NCBI GenBank assembly: GCA_041589455.1
Contig: JBFHVQ010000047.1
Location: forward strand, 1-24,542
Length of the DNA: 24,542 bases
Origin: SZUA-229 sp041589455
Lineage (GTDB): Bacteria; Pseudomonadota; Gammaproteobacteria; SZUA-229
Direction of reading: 5' to 3'
Under the pieces are notes generated by a model, which made no database searches, had not been told where the DNA came from, and saw only the letters and a list, made by a program, of their open reading frames with translations. A program made the position numbers and the translations under genes. This document shows, piece by piece, positions 7,505 to 16,308 of the stretch. How positions within the stretch are numbered: the first letter of the stretch is position 1; each line of letters starts with the position of its first letter.

Positions 7505-9208
7505 TTGAATAATAGCCATATAAAACAATTACTTAAACTATTTCCTGTGATATTTATCAGCTCTTTCTTACTGATATCCTGCGGCCCATCACGAGCACCT
7601 GCGTTTTCTACCGGACACCTGAAAGAAACACAATCAGCTGTTACCAGCGCGATTCCTGAACCCATCCAGCAGTCCACTCTACTAGCGCCACCTGTAAAAC
7701 GCCCACCCATAGAAACGTATACCGTCATTGTGAGCAGTGTGCTGGCAAAAGATCTCCTTTTTTCAATCGCACGGGATGCAAAAATCAACCTGGATATTCA
7801 TGACGACATAGAGGGTCGAGTAACCTTGAATGCCATCGACCAGACATTACCACAAATACTCGAACGCATTGCTCAACAGGTGGATATTCGCTACAACTTT
7901 GAAGAAAATACATTAAGAATCCGTGCGGATAGTCCTTACCTGGAAACCTATCAGGTCGACTACGTAAATATTTCTCGCACCTCAAAAGGTGTTGTACGTG
8001 TAGCAACCAATATCGGCTCAACTGGCCAGGGATCAATAGGTGATAATAATCAGACCAGTTCAAGTAAAAGCGAAAACAACAGCTCGTTAACCGAGGTCAG
8101 GCTGAGTTCGGATAATATGTTCTGGGAGACTTTGACCCATAACATTACCGAAATTCTTAACGATAAATCAGATACTGATTCATCAAATGCTTCCAACCAG
8201 ATTTCTGGACGCTCAGATAATAATAATGTCATTGTTAACCGTGAGTCCGGCATGATTATGGTCAGGGCAACCGCAAAGCAGCAACAGCAAATACAAAATT
8301 TTATTGGTCAGGTGCTTAATAATTCAAAACGCCAGGTAATGATTGAAGCAACCATCGCTGAGATTAAACTCAGTGATCGATATCAGGCTGGTGTGGACTG
8401 GACTTTGATCTCAAACAATCCACTGGATGGAACCAATATACTTACAGACCTACGCGCAGGTAATTTAGGTCAGTCACCTTTTTCTTCCTTTTCACTCAGT
8501 GATATTAATGACGGAGATCAGGTTAATGTAACACTCCGTGCATTAGAGCAGTTTGGTGACGTAAAAGTACTTTCTAGTCCGAAAGTTATGGCTATTAACA
8601 ACCAGCCGGCGATACTCAAGGTAGTGGATAATATTGTCTACTTTGAAATGGAAGTAGACACATCTGTCAGTGAAACTCAGTCTCTGACAACATTCGAAAC
8701 TGAAATCAAAACCGTACCGGTTGGTTTTGTTATGTCTGTAACGCCTTATATTAATGAACATGAAGTCGTGACGCTTAATATACGCCCCACCATTTCACGG
8801 GTAATAGACTCTGTTGTCGATCCTAATCCTGCATTCAAAGAAGCAGATGTAATCTCTCAGGTGCCAGTTATTCAGGTAAGAGAAATTGAATCAATATTAA
8901 GCATTAACAGTGGTGACACTGCGGTCATTGGTGGATTAATGCAGGATACAGTTAACGATAATAAAAGCGGCATTCCTATACTATCCACTCTTCCGATCAT
9001 AGGCTCTCTGTTTCGTTATGAAGATGATGTTCGTGAAAAATCAGAGTTAGTTATCTTTATTCGGCCTGTGGTTATTCATCATGCCAGCCTGAATGGAGAC
9101 CTGGAATCCTTCAAACAATATCTTCCAGTGTCATCAACTCGTAATATCGTCAATGATAATAAAACACCTGAGCAGGCTACAGCACATGGTTCAACGGAGC
9201 AACCATGA
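7505..9208 (+). CDS. mshL: MSHA-type secretin lipoprotein MshL (GspD/PilQ family)
   Basis: Outer-membrane channel subunit through which the pilus or pseudopilus and its cargo pass. The 567-residue product begins with a lipoprotein signal peptide (lipobox LISC, Cys26), so it may insert without a pilotin. Residues about 75-140 form an STN/N0-like domain, about 145-270 a secretin N-domain with a Ser/Asn-rich insertion (175-240), and about 275-523 the secretin core. Core motifs include VMIEATIAEIKL, VKVLSSPKVMAINNQPA, VPVIQVREIESIL and GDTAVIGGLMQD, with the C-terminal block IPILSTLPIIGSLF. Start is TTG 7505 with GGGGA at 7494-7498, six bases upstream. The stop overlaps the mshN start (ATGA). Confidence 0.93.
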   Translation: MNNSHIKQLLKLFPVIFISSFLLISCGPSRAPAFSTGHLKETQSAVTSAIPEPIQQSTLLAPPVKRPPIETYTVIVSSVLAKDLLFSIARDAKINLDIHDDIEGRVTLNAIDQTLPQILERIAQQVDIRYNFEENTLRIRADSPYLETYQVDYVNISRTSKGVVRVATNIGSTGQGSIGDNNQTSSSKSENNSSLTEVRLSSDNMFWETLTHNITEILNDKSDTDSSNASNQISGRSDNNNVIVNRESGMIMVRATAKQQQQIQNFIGQVLNNSKRQVMIEATIAEIKLSDRYQAGVDWTLISNNPLDGTNILTDLRAGNLGQSPFSSFSLSDINDGDQVNVTLRALEQFGDVKVLSSPKVMAINNQPAILKVVDNIVYFEMEVDTSVSETQSLTTFETEIKTVPVGFVMSVTPYINEHEVVTLNIRPTISRVIDSVVDPNPAFKEADVISQVPVIQVREIESILSINSGDTAVIGGLMQDTVNDNKSGIPILSTLPIIGSLFRYEDDVREKSELVIFIRPVVIHHASLNGDLESFKQYLPVSSTRNIVNDNKTPEQATAHGSTEQP

Positions 9209-10662
9209 GCCTGCTGCTTGATGCCTTAAAAAAAGCGGAAGCCGATAAAAAACAGCATCAGACAAAACAGGATGCTACAGAAAGCATCTCATCACAGCAA
9301 GACATAGATCTGAATCTTGATCTAGATCGTCATGCTCTGAACAAACCAGCTGCTGATATCGATGAACCTTATTTAGATACTAGTGAACTCGATGCCAGTG
9401 ATGCCACCGTAAAACAACTTGTCCCAGATATAACAAATGAATCTATCAATCAGACAGAAAATCTACTGAATTCCATTCATAGAGAAATACCTGAATCCAA
9501 TCGAACCAACATCCTCAATAAAACTATTTCTACTGATCGAAGTGAGAACAACCAAACTATAGCCTCTCATAATATTAAAATTGAATCATCAGGAGTAGAA
9601 ACAGCAAAAGAATGTGTCGAATCAAATAATAATTCTGACGCTTCAATAACAAGATCCAATCATTATCACAACAATGGACAGGACCTTGCCAAGCTATTAG
9701 ATACCGCAAACAATCACTATTACAAACAGAAATTCAAATCAACTATTCTGTTTTTTATGCTGATAATTTTTTTCATTCTCTTTGCTTTTATTTATTTTTA
9801 TATACAAAATTCCTCATCCCAGACAGATATCTATCTTCAAATTCCTCAAACTATAAAGAATGAAACTAGCGAAATCAATGCCAGCCCCAAAGAAGCTTCT
9901 AATAATACAACCTCATCAGAACCAACCTATACACAAACAAGCTCTTATAAAGATACACAAACTTCAGTCTTATCTAATAAAAATGAGAGCACATCTATTA
10001 ACACGATTAGGGCAGATAATAATATTAAATCTGCACCACCTATTCGAGAACGAAAGATCAATGTCACACAAACAGTCAAGCAGGACCCTATTGAAATATT
10101 CTTAACTTCTGCCTATATAGCTTTCAATAAGTCTGATTATGTATCATCAAAGCAGTTATATATTCAAGTCCTTAGCCAAGAACCCACTAATCGCGATGCA
10201 CAACTCGGACTCGCCGCGATTGCAATACAGAATAAGCAACCACAAATTGCACTTCAACATTACCAACGACTGCTAAAGCTCAATCCCAAAGATAGCCTGG
10301 CATTAGCTGGATTCACTAATTTAAACCAATCATCAAATTTTTTAACTGAGAGCCAGCTAAAAGTCATGCTACGTGAGCAACCCAATGCCAGTCATCTGCA
10401 TTTTGCTTTAGGTAATTATTACGCTAGAAATAATCGGTGGCAGGAAGCTCAATCATATTATTTTAATGCCTGGTCTTTACATAATGAGCAGGCAGAGTAT
10501 TCATATAATCTTGCCATTAGCCTGGAGCACCTGAGTAAATATCTTCAGGCTATAAAATTCTATGAACTAAGTCTTAGTTTACATAAAAACAATTCTAATA
10601 TTCAATTTACAAAACAGAGAGTCATTGAACGAATAAGTTTACTTAAGGAATCGATTCAATGA
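9205..10662 (+). CDS. mshN: MshN-like TPR assembly protein
   Basis: Bitopic inner-membrane protein of 485 residues. The N-terminus MSLLLDALKKAEADKK is the hallmark of MshN/GspB-like proteins. A long Ser/Asn/Thr-rich cytoplasmic region (20-170) leads to one membrane helix (about 178-200), a low-complexity periplasmic linker (201-292) and a tetratricopeptide array (about 294-480) with typical A-x-G-x-A and LNPKDS spacings. The family supports pilus or secretin assembly through protein-protein contacts. The start overlaps the mshL stop by four bases (ATGA), and its own stop overlaps the mshE start in the same way. Only the N-terminal motif and the TPRs are recognisable; the low-complexity segments are free to drift. 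Confidence 0.85.
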   Translation: MSLLLDALKKAEADKKQHQTKQDATESISSQQDIDLNLDLDRHALNKPAADIDEPYLDTSELDASDATVKQLVPDITNESINQTENLLNSIHREIPESNRTNILNKTISTDRSENNQTIASHNIKIESSGVETAKECVESNNNSDASITRSNHYHNNGQDLAKLLDTANNHYYKQKFKSTILFFMLIIFFILFAFIYFYIQNSSSQTDIYLQIPQTIKNETSEINASPKEASNNTTSSEPTYTQTSSYKDTQTSVLSNKNESTSINTIRADNNIKSAPPIRERKINVTQTVKQDPIEIFLTSAYIAFNKSDYVSSKQLYIQVLSQEPTNRDAQLGLAAIAIQNKQPQIALQHYQRLLKLNPKDSLALAGFTNLNQSSNFLTESQLKVMLREQPNASHLHFALGNYYARNNRWQEAQSYYFNAWSLHNEQAEYSYNLAISLEHLSKYLQAIKFYELSLSLHKNNSNIQFTKQRVIERISLLKESIQ

Positions 10663-12398
10663 TACAGAACAATTCTGAATTAATAACTGACGTTAGTTCA
10701 GCTCTCAAGGCAACTAAAAAACGCCTCGGTGAAGAATTGATTGCACAGGGTTTGATTACTGAAGACCAGGTAAGAATTGCCCTGAAAGAGCAGGAAAAGA
10801 CCGGAAAGCCTCTAGGTGAGGCACTTATATCTCTGGGCTTCGTTACAGAAGCCATTTTAAGAGACGCACTCAGCGAAATGTTGGGGCGTGACAGCATTTC
10901 ATTAACCAATGTCGTTCCAGACAATGAAGCAATAAAGTTAGTTCCTAAAGATATTTCAAGCCGATTTAATATTCTCCCTGTCACATTTGATCAGCAATAT
11001 GGAACACTATCTGTTGCAATGACTGATATATATAACCTGGTAATACTGGACAGGTTACGCGCCTTATTAGGCAAAAAGATTGAAATCATTCCTTTGTTAG
11101 CATCGGAAAGTGAAATCTCAGATGCCATCGACCAGTTTTATGGCTACGAACTCTCTGTTGATGGCATTCTGCATGAAATAGAAACCGGAGAGATTGACTA
11201 CACTAGCCTTGAGTCAGATGGCAACGCATATAGCCAGCCATTAGTGCGCCTGGTTGATGCCATACTAGCAGACGCTGTAAAGCACAGTGCATCAGACATT
11301 CACTTCGAGCCTGAAAATGGCTTTCTTCGTCTACGTTATCGTATCGATGGCGTACTGCGCCAGATTCGCAGTCTGCATAAGGATTACTGGTCTGCAATTG
11401 TTGTCAGGCTAAAAGTTATTTCTAAAATGAACATTGCAGAAACCCGTGCGCCACAGGATGGCAGAATCAGTCTTAATATCCGTGGTCATATCATAGACTT
11501 TCGCGTTTCATCGCAACCTACAACTCACGGTGAAAATATCGTACTACGTGTACTCGATAGAGCCCGTGGCATTGTTGATATCGAAGATCTGGGCCTGCAT
11601 CAAGATTCACTCGCTTTATTAAAGTTAATTATGGCACGACCAGAAGGTATTATTTTAGTCACCGGTCCTACAGGTAGTGGTAAAACAACCACGCTATATT
11701 CCATGCTCAACTATGTCAGTTCTGAGCAGGTCAATATCATGACACTTGAAGATCCGGTTGAATACCCAATGGATCTGATTCGTCAAACATCAATTAATGA
11801 AGTTTTACGGATGGATTTTGCCAACGGCATACGTTCATTAATGCGACAGGACCCCGATATTATTCTGGTTGGTGAAATACGTGATTCCGACACGGCAGAA
11901 ATGGCTTTCCGTGCTGCAATGACAGGGCATCAGGTTTATTCGACCTTACACACTAATTCAGCTATTGGAAGTATACCCAGGCTGCAGGACATCGGTATTA
12001 AGCCAGATATTTTGTCTGGGAATATAATTGGCATAATAGGACAGCGTCTTGTTCGCAAACTATGTCCCCACTGCAAAGTCGTCCGAGATGCCGAAGACAT
12101 TGAAAAGAAACTACTGGCTGTAGATACTTCTTCTGAGTTAAAAATACATGATGCCAAAGGTTGTAAACATTGTGACAATATTGGTTACAAAGGAAGAATC
12201 TCTATTATTGAAGTTCTGAAAATTGATGCAAAACTGGACGAAATGATTGCCGAAAAATCAACACTTTCCAGAATCAAACATTATCTTAATGAGTCTGATT
12301 ACCAGACTATGGCAGATGATGCCGCACGCAGAGTCATTGAAGGCATTACAACGCTTGACGAAGTAAGCCGTGTCATTGATCTTACAGACAGGTTATAG
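10659..12398 (+). CDS. mshE: MshE-type assembly ATPase with MshEN c-di-GMP-binding domain
   Basis: GspE/PilB-family hexameric ATPase that powers pilus or pseudopilus assembly from the cytoplasm; 579 residues, full length. The N-terminal MshEN domain carries both halves of the c-di-GMP signature: RLGEELIAQGLITEDQVRIA (22-41) up to Gln45, and PLGEALISLGFVTEAILRDA (51-70). The catalytic part has Walker A GPTGSGKT (336-343), an Asp-box region around LEDPVEYP (363-370), Walker B IILVGEIRD (401-409) and the His box STLHTNSA (428-435). Four cysteines (469, 472, 502, 505) form the zinc-binding C-M-E-type tetracysteine element. Direct c-di-GMP activation is established for Vibrio MshE; here it is inferred from the conserved motif. 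Confidence 0.95.
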   Translation: MIQNNSELITDVSSALKATKKRLGEELIAQGLITEDQVRIALKEQEKTGKPLGEALISLGFVTEAILRDALSEMLGRDSISLTNVVPDNEAIKLVPKDISSRFNILPVTFDQQYGTLSVAMTDIYNLVILDRLRALLGKKIEIIPLLASESEISDAIDQFYGYELSVDGILHEIETGEIDYTSLESDGNAYSQPLVRLVDAILADAVKHSASDIHFEPENGFLRLRYRIDGVLRQIRSLHKDYWSAIVVRLKVISKMNIAETRAPQDGRISLNIRGHIIDFRVSSQPTTHGENIVLRVLDRARGIVDIEDLGLHQDSLALLKLIMARPEGIILVTGPTGSGKTTTLYSMLNYVSSEQVNIMTLEDPVEYPMDLIRQTSINEVLRMDFANGIRSLMRQDPDIILVGEIRDSDTAEMAFRAAMTGHQVYSTLHTNSAIGSIPRLQDIGIKPDILSGNIIGIIGQRLVRKLCPHCKVVRDAEDIEKKLLAVDTSSELKIHDAKGCKHCDNIGYKGRISIIEVLKIDAKLDEMIAEKSTLSRIKHYLNESDYQTMADDAARRVIEGITTLDEVSRVIDLTDRL

Positions 12399-12403
12399 CA
12401 GAT

Positions 12404-13612
12404 ATGTCAGTCGTTTATAAATATAAAGCTATCGATCAACGCGGCAAGATAATCAATGACAATATTGAGGCCGATAACCTGCTTGATCTTGAGCAGAGAC
12501 TCAGCGCCATGGGCATGGATCTTATTAACTACAGGGAATTCAAGAGCGGCATATTCTCATTCAAATCTAAGGGCATTACGCGTCACGAGTTAATCAATTT
12601 TACCTTCCAGATGCAGCAATTGACAGGTGCAGGCGTCAGTATATTAGACGGCCTTACAGATCTCAAAGAATCTATTTCAGAAGGCCGTTTAAAACAGGTC
12701 ATATCTGGCATTATAGATGAAATACAGGGAGGCAAAACCTTCTCTGGTGCGCTTTCGGAATTTCCAGAGATTTTTGACAATGTTTATATAACTTTGATAC
12801 GTGTCGGCGAAGAAAGCGGCCATATGCCTAAGGTACTGCATGATCTTGCAGAAACTTTAAAATGGCATGATGAAATTATTGCTCATACTAAGAAAATTAT
12901 GATTTACCCCGCCATTGTTACACTTGTCATCATTGCAACTGTTTCCTATTTAATGATCGCTCTCGTACCTAACCTAATTCCATTTATACAAGATCTTGGC
13001 GGCCATATACCGTTACATACTCAGGCACTTATTGTCACCTCGAATTTTCTAATTAATTACTGGTATTTGGTTTTTACTTTGCCCGTTATTTTCGCAATCA
13101 TTTTACAGCAACTATATCGTAAAAAACCAGAAGTTCGTTATTTTATAGATAAACAAAAACTTAAATTTTATATTTTCGGACCTTTATTACTTAAAACTGA
13201 TCTTGCAAGATTTAGCAACTATCTTGCACTAATGTATTCGTCAGGCCTGACAGTTTTAGACAGTCTTAAAATTTCCGAACTTCTTGTAAAGAATAGCGTT
13301 ATTTCAAATTCAATTACTCACGTTCATGAATTAATCGGAGAAGGAAAACAGATCTCAGACAGTTTTAGTCAGGCAGAGATTTTTCCTCCTTTGGTTATAA
13401 GAATGATCAAAGTCGGTGAAAACACAGGCGCTCTTGATGAAGCCCTGCTAAATGTCAGTTATTTTTATAATCGCGAGATCAGGGAGAGCATTGATAAAAT
13501 GGAAGCAGCAATAACGCCAGTTTTAACCATATTACTCGGTCTAATTATGCTATGGATTATGTCCTCTGTGCTCGGTCCAATTTATGACACCTTAACTAAA
13601 ATTCAACTTTAG
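12404..13612 (+). CDS. mshG: MshG inner-membrane platform protein (GspF/PilC family)
   Basis: Polytopic platform protein that translates the motion of the MshE hexamer into pilin extraction from the membrane; 402 residues, normal length. It has two type II secretion F domains (about 61-185 and 265-387), each with a conserved cytoplasmic bundle: GAGVSILDGL / GEESGHMPKVL in the first and SSGLTVLDSL / VGENTGALDEALLN in the second. Membrane helices lie at about 168-190, 216-236 and 370-392. The start is five bases after the mshE stop. Confidence 0.94.
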   Translation: MSVVYKYKAIDQRGKIINDNIEADNLLDLEQRLSAMGMDLINYREFKSGIFSFKSKGITRHELINFTFQMQQLTGAGVSILDGLTDLKESISEGRLKQVISGIIDEIQGGKTFSGALSEFPEIFDNVYITLIRVGEESGHMPKVLHDLAETLKWHDEIIAHTKKIMIYPAIVTLVIIATVSYLMIALVPNLIPFIQDLGGHIPLHTQALIVTSNFLINYWYLVFTLPVIFAIILQQLYRKKPEVRYFIDKQKLKFYIFGPLLLKTDLARFSNYLALMYSSGLTVLDSLKISELLVKNSVISNSITHVHELIGEGKQISDSFSQAEIFPPLVIRMIKVGENTGALDEALLNVSYFYNREIRESIDKMEAAITPVLTILLGLIMLWIMSSVLGPIYDTLTKIQL

Positions 13613-13622
13613 ACAATCTATT

Positions 13623-15194
13623 GTGAAACGTATTTTGTACTATTCAGGTTACCGGCTCACCGTCTTTCATTGGAACAACAATGAATGTATGGCGAGCTAT
13701 GCATTTGAACCTGATAGTCATGGCATGGAACTGTTCAAACAGTATTTACAATCTTCACCTCCTGTTTCATCAAGATTGTTAATTGATATTATTGAAGAAG
13801 ACTTCAATAAGGATACGATTCCACATGTAAACTCATCCGATCGAAAGGCAATTATAAAACGCACGATTGACAGGAAATACCGACAAGATCACCGCTTTAC
13901 AAACCACAAGGTCATCGGTAGAAAAACCACTGGTAGAAAGGATGATATCATTCTGTATAGCGTACTGAGTCACTCCAGTATGCTTGATCCATGGCTCGAC
14001 GTTATCTTCGACACTGAAACCTCCCTGGAAGGCATCTGGTCTGTTCCTTACTTAACGAAAGATATCTATAAACATCTTAATACTAGTCATAGCAATATAC
14101 TTATAGTTTCACAACAGGTCCCCAGCAACCTACGACAGACATTTATTAAAAATGGACAATTTGAAAGCAGTCGACTCGCTGTAGTTAATCTCGATGAAGA
14201 AACTATTGGCAATTATATAGAAGGTGAGACAGAGCAAACGATACGTTTTTTATCAAATAACCGGCACATAGGCTTTGATGAAATCATCGAAATACATATC
14301 TTCTGCAATATGAATGATCTTGCCGAAATTAAAACACATTGCCAGGACACTCCCAGGCGACATTACCAGTATCACACCATTGATGATCTACACAATAAAC
14401 TCGATATTAAGACTGAAGACAATCAATACTGTAACAGCATATTCACCTACTTTTGTAGTAAATCATTCTTACCACCTGGTCATTATTATGATCGTAAACT
14501 TTTGCACCATTATTTGCATAACATGATCTCAATTGGACTTTATACTACAGGCGTCATCATTCTAGCCATCTCTATCCTGTTCTCCTTTTCTTTATACTCT
14601 GACTCTACAAACCTGCAGTTAGAAACCGCTTTACTCTCCGACCAGCAGCGCGCACTGAAAAATCAACACACAAAATTAACTGATGGATTTACGGATAAAA
14701 TAAAGATTGCCAAAACAGCCAGATCCACTGTATTAGTCGCAGATAAAATCCAAGCGCTTAACAAAATAAATCCACATTCTTTACTCAGTATTATTTCTAA
14801 AAAACTCAGCCCGTCTGATTTAAGAAACATCACAATTACAAGATTTAGCTGGAGTCGACATCAACATACAAATTTAAATTCATCTCGCATTAAATCTGGC
14901 ACTTCTAATTCAAACTTCTTAACAGATGAAGAGATACAACAAAAAGTAGTCATCGGTGGCCATTTTAATACACAAAATCAACCTGTTAGAAATATCGTAT
15001 CACAAACCTCTTCACTAATATCATCATTACAGAGCATTCCTGGCATCCTGTCTGTAACCTTAATTAATGCACCACTTGATATTGATCCAAAATCCAGGGT
15101 AACTCATCAGCATGGCTACCAAACAAATCTTAGCACCATCAACAATGAATCCAGCACGTTTGAGATTGAGTTATTTGTACGAGGAGATATCTAA
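13623..15194 (+). CDS. Divergent PilM-PilN (GspL/MshI-like) fusion protein
   Basis: Probable inner-membrane alignment-complex subunit of 523 residues. The N-terminal 300 residues are cytoplasmic and sit where PilM/MshI actin-like domains are expected, but actin-fold ATP motifs are not evident. A membrane helix lies at about 302-324, followed by a periplasmic coiled-coil-like stretch (328-360) and a region like the PilN ferredoxin fold (about 380-520, around KLSPSDLRNITI and LQSIPGILSVTL). This is the GspL topology with both PilM and PilN parts in one chain. Assignment rests mainly on topology and on position before PilO- and PilP-like genes; sequence similarity visible by eye is low. Start is GTG 13623, ten bases after mshG, without a clear ribosome-binding site. 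The gene is notably AT-rich. Confidence 0.6.
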   Translation: MKRILYYSGYRLTVFHWNNNECMASYAFEPDSHGMELFKQYLQSSPPVSSRLLIDIIEEDFNKDTIPHVNSSDRKAIIKRTIDRKYRQDHRFTNHKVIGRKTTGRKDDIILYSVLSHSSMLDPWLDVIFDTETSLEGIWSVPYLTKDIYKHLNTSHSNILIVSQQVPSNLRQTFIKNGQFESSRLAVVNLDEETIGNYIEGETEQTIRFLSNNRHIGFDEIIEIHIFCNMNDLAEIKTHCQDTPRRHYQYHTIDDLHNKLDIKTEDNQYCNSIFTYFCSKSFLPPGHYYDRKLLHHYLHNMISIGLYTTGVIILAISILFSFSLYSDSTNLQLETALLSDQQRALKNQHTKLTDGFTDKIKIAKTARSTVLVADKIQALNKINPHSLLSIISKKLSPSDLRNITITRFSWSRHQHTNLNSSRIKSGTSNSNFLTDEEIQQKVVIGGHFNTQNQPVRNIVSQTSSLISSLQSIPGILSVTLINAPLDIDPKSRVTHQHGYQTNLSTINNESSTFEIELFVRGDI

Positions 15195-15829
15195 TGAGAC
15201 TTGATCTTAAATATTTGCTCAGGCCGCTATCATTTTTCCTTGTCTGTCTCATTCTATCATTATCTGTGGTTATCTATTTTTATATCGATAAGAACAATTC
15301 ATTTGTATCACAAAACTTTGCCCAACAACAACTAATTAAAACTCGCGCCATTTACTTAAAAGATCTAGAGCTTAAATCAGTCTATTTATCATACGAGGAT
15401 CGATTCAATCTTCTTAAAAACAAAGGTTTCTTTACTGTAGAAAATAGACTTAACTGGATTGATACGCTCGAAAGCACTAGCAATAAAATTAAGCTTCCAT
15501 ACTTATCTTATACTATTGAATCTAGAGAATTATTATCAGATCAGAAGTTCAACACGAGTTACCCTGATCTCGATCTGTTTTCATCCTCAATGCAACTTGA
15601 TTTACAACTCCTACATGAGGGTGATTTATACAACCTTTTCAAATTGCTTAATAAAAATGCTAAAGGTCTATTTGATATTGAAATGTGCGCCATCACACGT
15701 AATTCTCTACACGACAATCAACTAGACTATCACGAGAATGGAAAAAGTTTTTCAGCCATCTGCAAGCTAAACTGGTACACCGCTTTATCCGCACAGCCTA
15801 TAACACCTGAATTATCAAGGAGGCGATAA
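15194..15829 (+). CDS. PilO/MshJ-like inner-membrane protein
   Basis: Bitopic protein of 211 residues with one N-terminal membrane helix (about 10-32), a coiled-coil-like stretch (about 38-75), and a small periplasmic domain. This matches PilO/GspM/MshJ, which dimerises with PilN-like partners. Sequence identity is too weak for a firm symbol; size, topology and position between the PilM-N fusion and a PilP/MshK-like gene support the call. Translation is coupled: the ATG overlaps the preceding stop (TAATG) and GAGGAG at 15181-15186 is well placed. Confidence 0.6.
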   Translation: MRLDLKYLLRPLSFFLVCLILSLSVVIYFYIDKNNSFVSQNFAQQQLIKTRAIYLKDLELKSVYLSYEDRFNLLKNKGFFTVENRLNWIDTLESTSNKIKLPYLSYTIESRELLSDQKFNTSYPDLDLFSSSMQLDLQLLHEGDLYNLFKLLNKNAKGLFDIEMCAITRNSLHDNQLDYHENGKSFSAICKLNWYTALSAQPITPELSRRR

Positions 15830-16308
15830 TGAAATATTTATATTTTTTCATCTTGTTTCTATTTTCAACACAGTCATTAGCTGTAGATAATTCATCTGTT
15901 TCTGAATTAAATACTTTTTTCACGACTCCAGAGCTTCGCAGTAAGCTAAACAAATTACGTAATTCTGGCCACTTTGACACAGTCAGTCACACTAGCAGTG
16001 TCGCTACACCTTCACCAGATATCAAACTACAGGGCCTTATTTATCAGAATAGCAAAATGCCTATTGCAATTATTAATGACCATATTACAACGCATAAACG
16101 CAGTAAAAATAATCGTAATTATATTCATTCTGCAGACACCGATTCTCTTAATGTAACTGTAAAAACAATTAATCGCTCTATACTTCTAAAGCCTGGTCAA
16201 TTCTGGTCAAGCCAGGCCAATAAATCCAGTGAAAATTATTCATTACCTGATTCATCGACTTCTACAGCCAATACATCTAGCCAGTTGAATATTAGAAATG
16301 AAGACTAA
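15829..16308 (+). CDS. PilP/MshK-like periplasmic protein
   Basis: Exported protein of 159 residues with a signal peptide (about 1-18, cleavage after SLA). The central segment IKLQGLIYQNSKMPIAIIND resembles the GspC-HR / PilP / MshK fold, a small beta domain that links inner-membrane subunits to the secretin. The C-terminal third is Ser/Thr/Asn-rich and probably disordered. The gene overlaps the PilO-like stop (TAATG) and has a full AGGAGG Shine-Dalgarno (about 15819-15824). Its 3' end overlaps the next gene by 11 bases. Assignment is by position plus the short beta motif. Confidence 0.6.
   Translation: MKYLYFFILFLFSTQSLAVDNSSVSELNTFFTTPELRSKLNKLRNSGHFDTVSHTSSVATPSPDIKLQGLIYQNSKMPIAIINDHITTHKRSKNNRNYIHSADTDSLNVTVKTINRSILLKPGQFWSSQANKSSENYSLPDSSTSTANTSSQLNIRNED

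Noticed and set aside
7480..8253. Several minus-strand open frames opposite the secretin gene
   Set aside because: They overlap continuous secretin domains on the plus strand and have no recognisable motifs or ribosome-binding sites.
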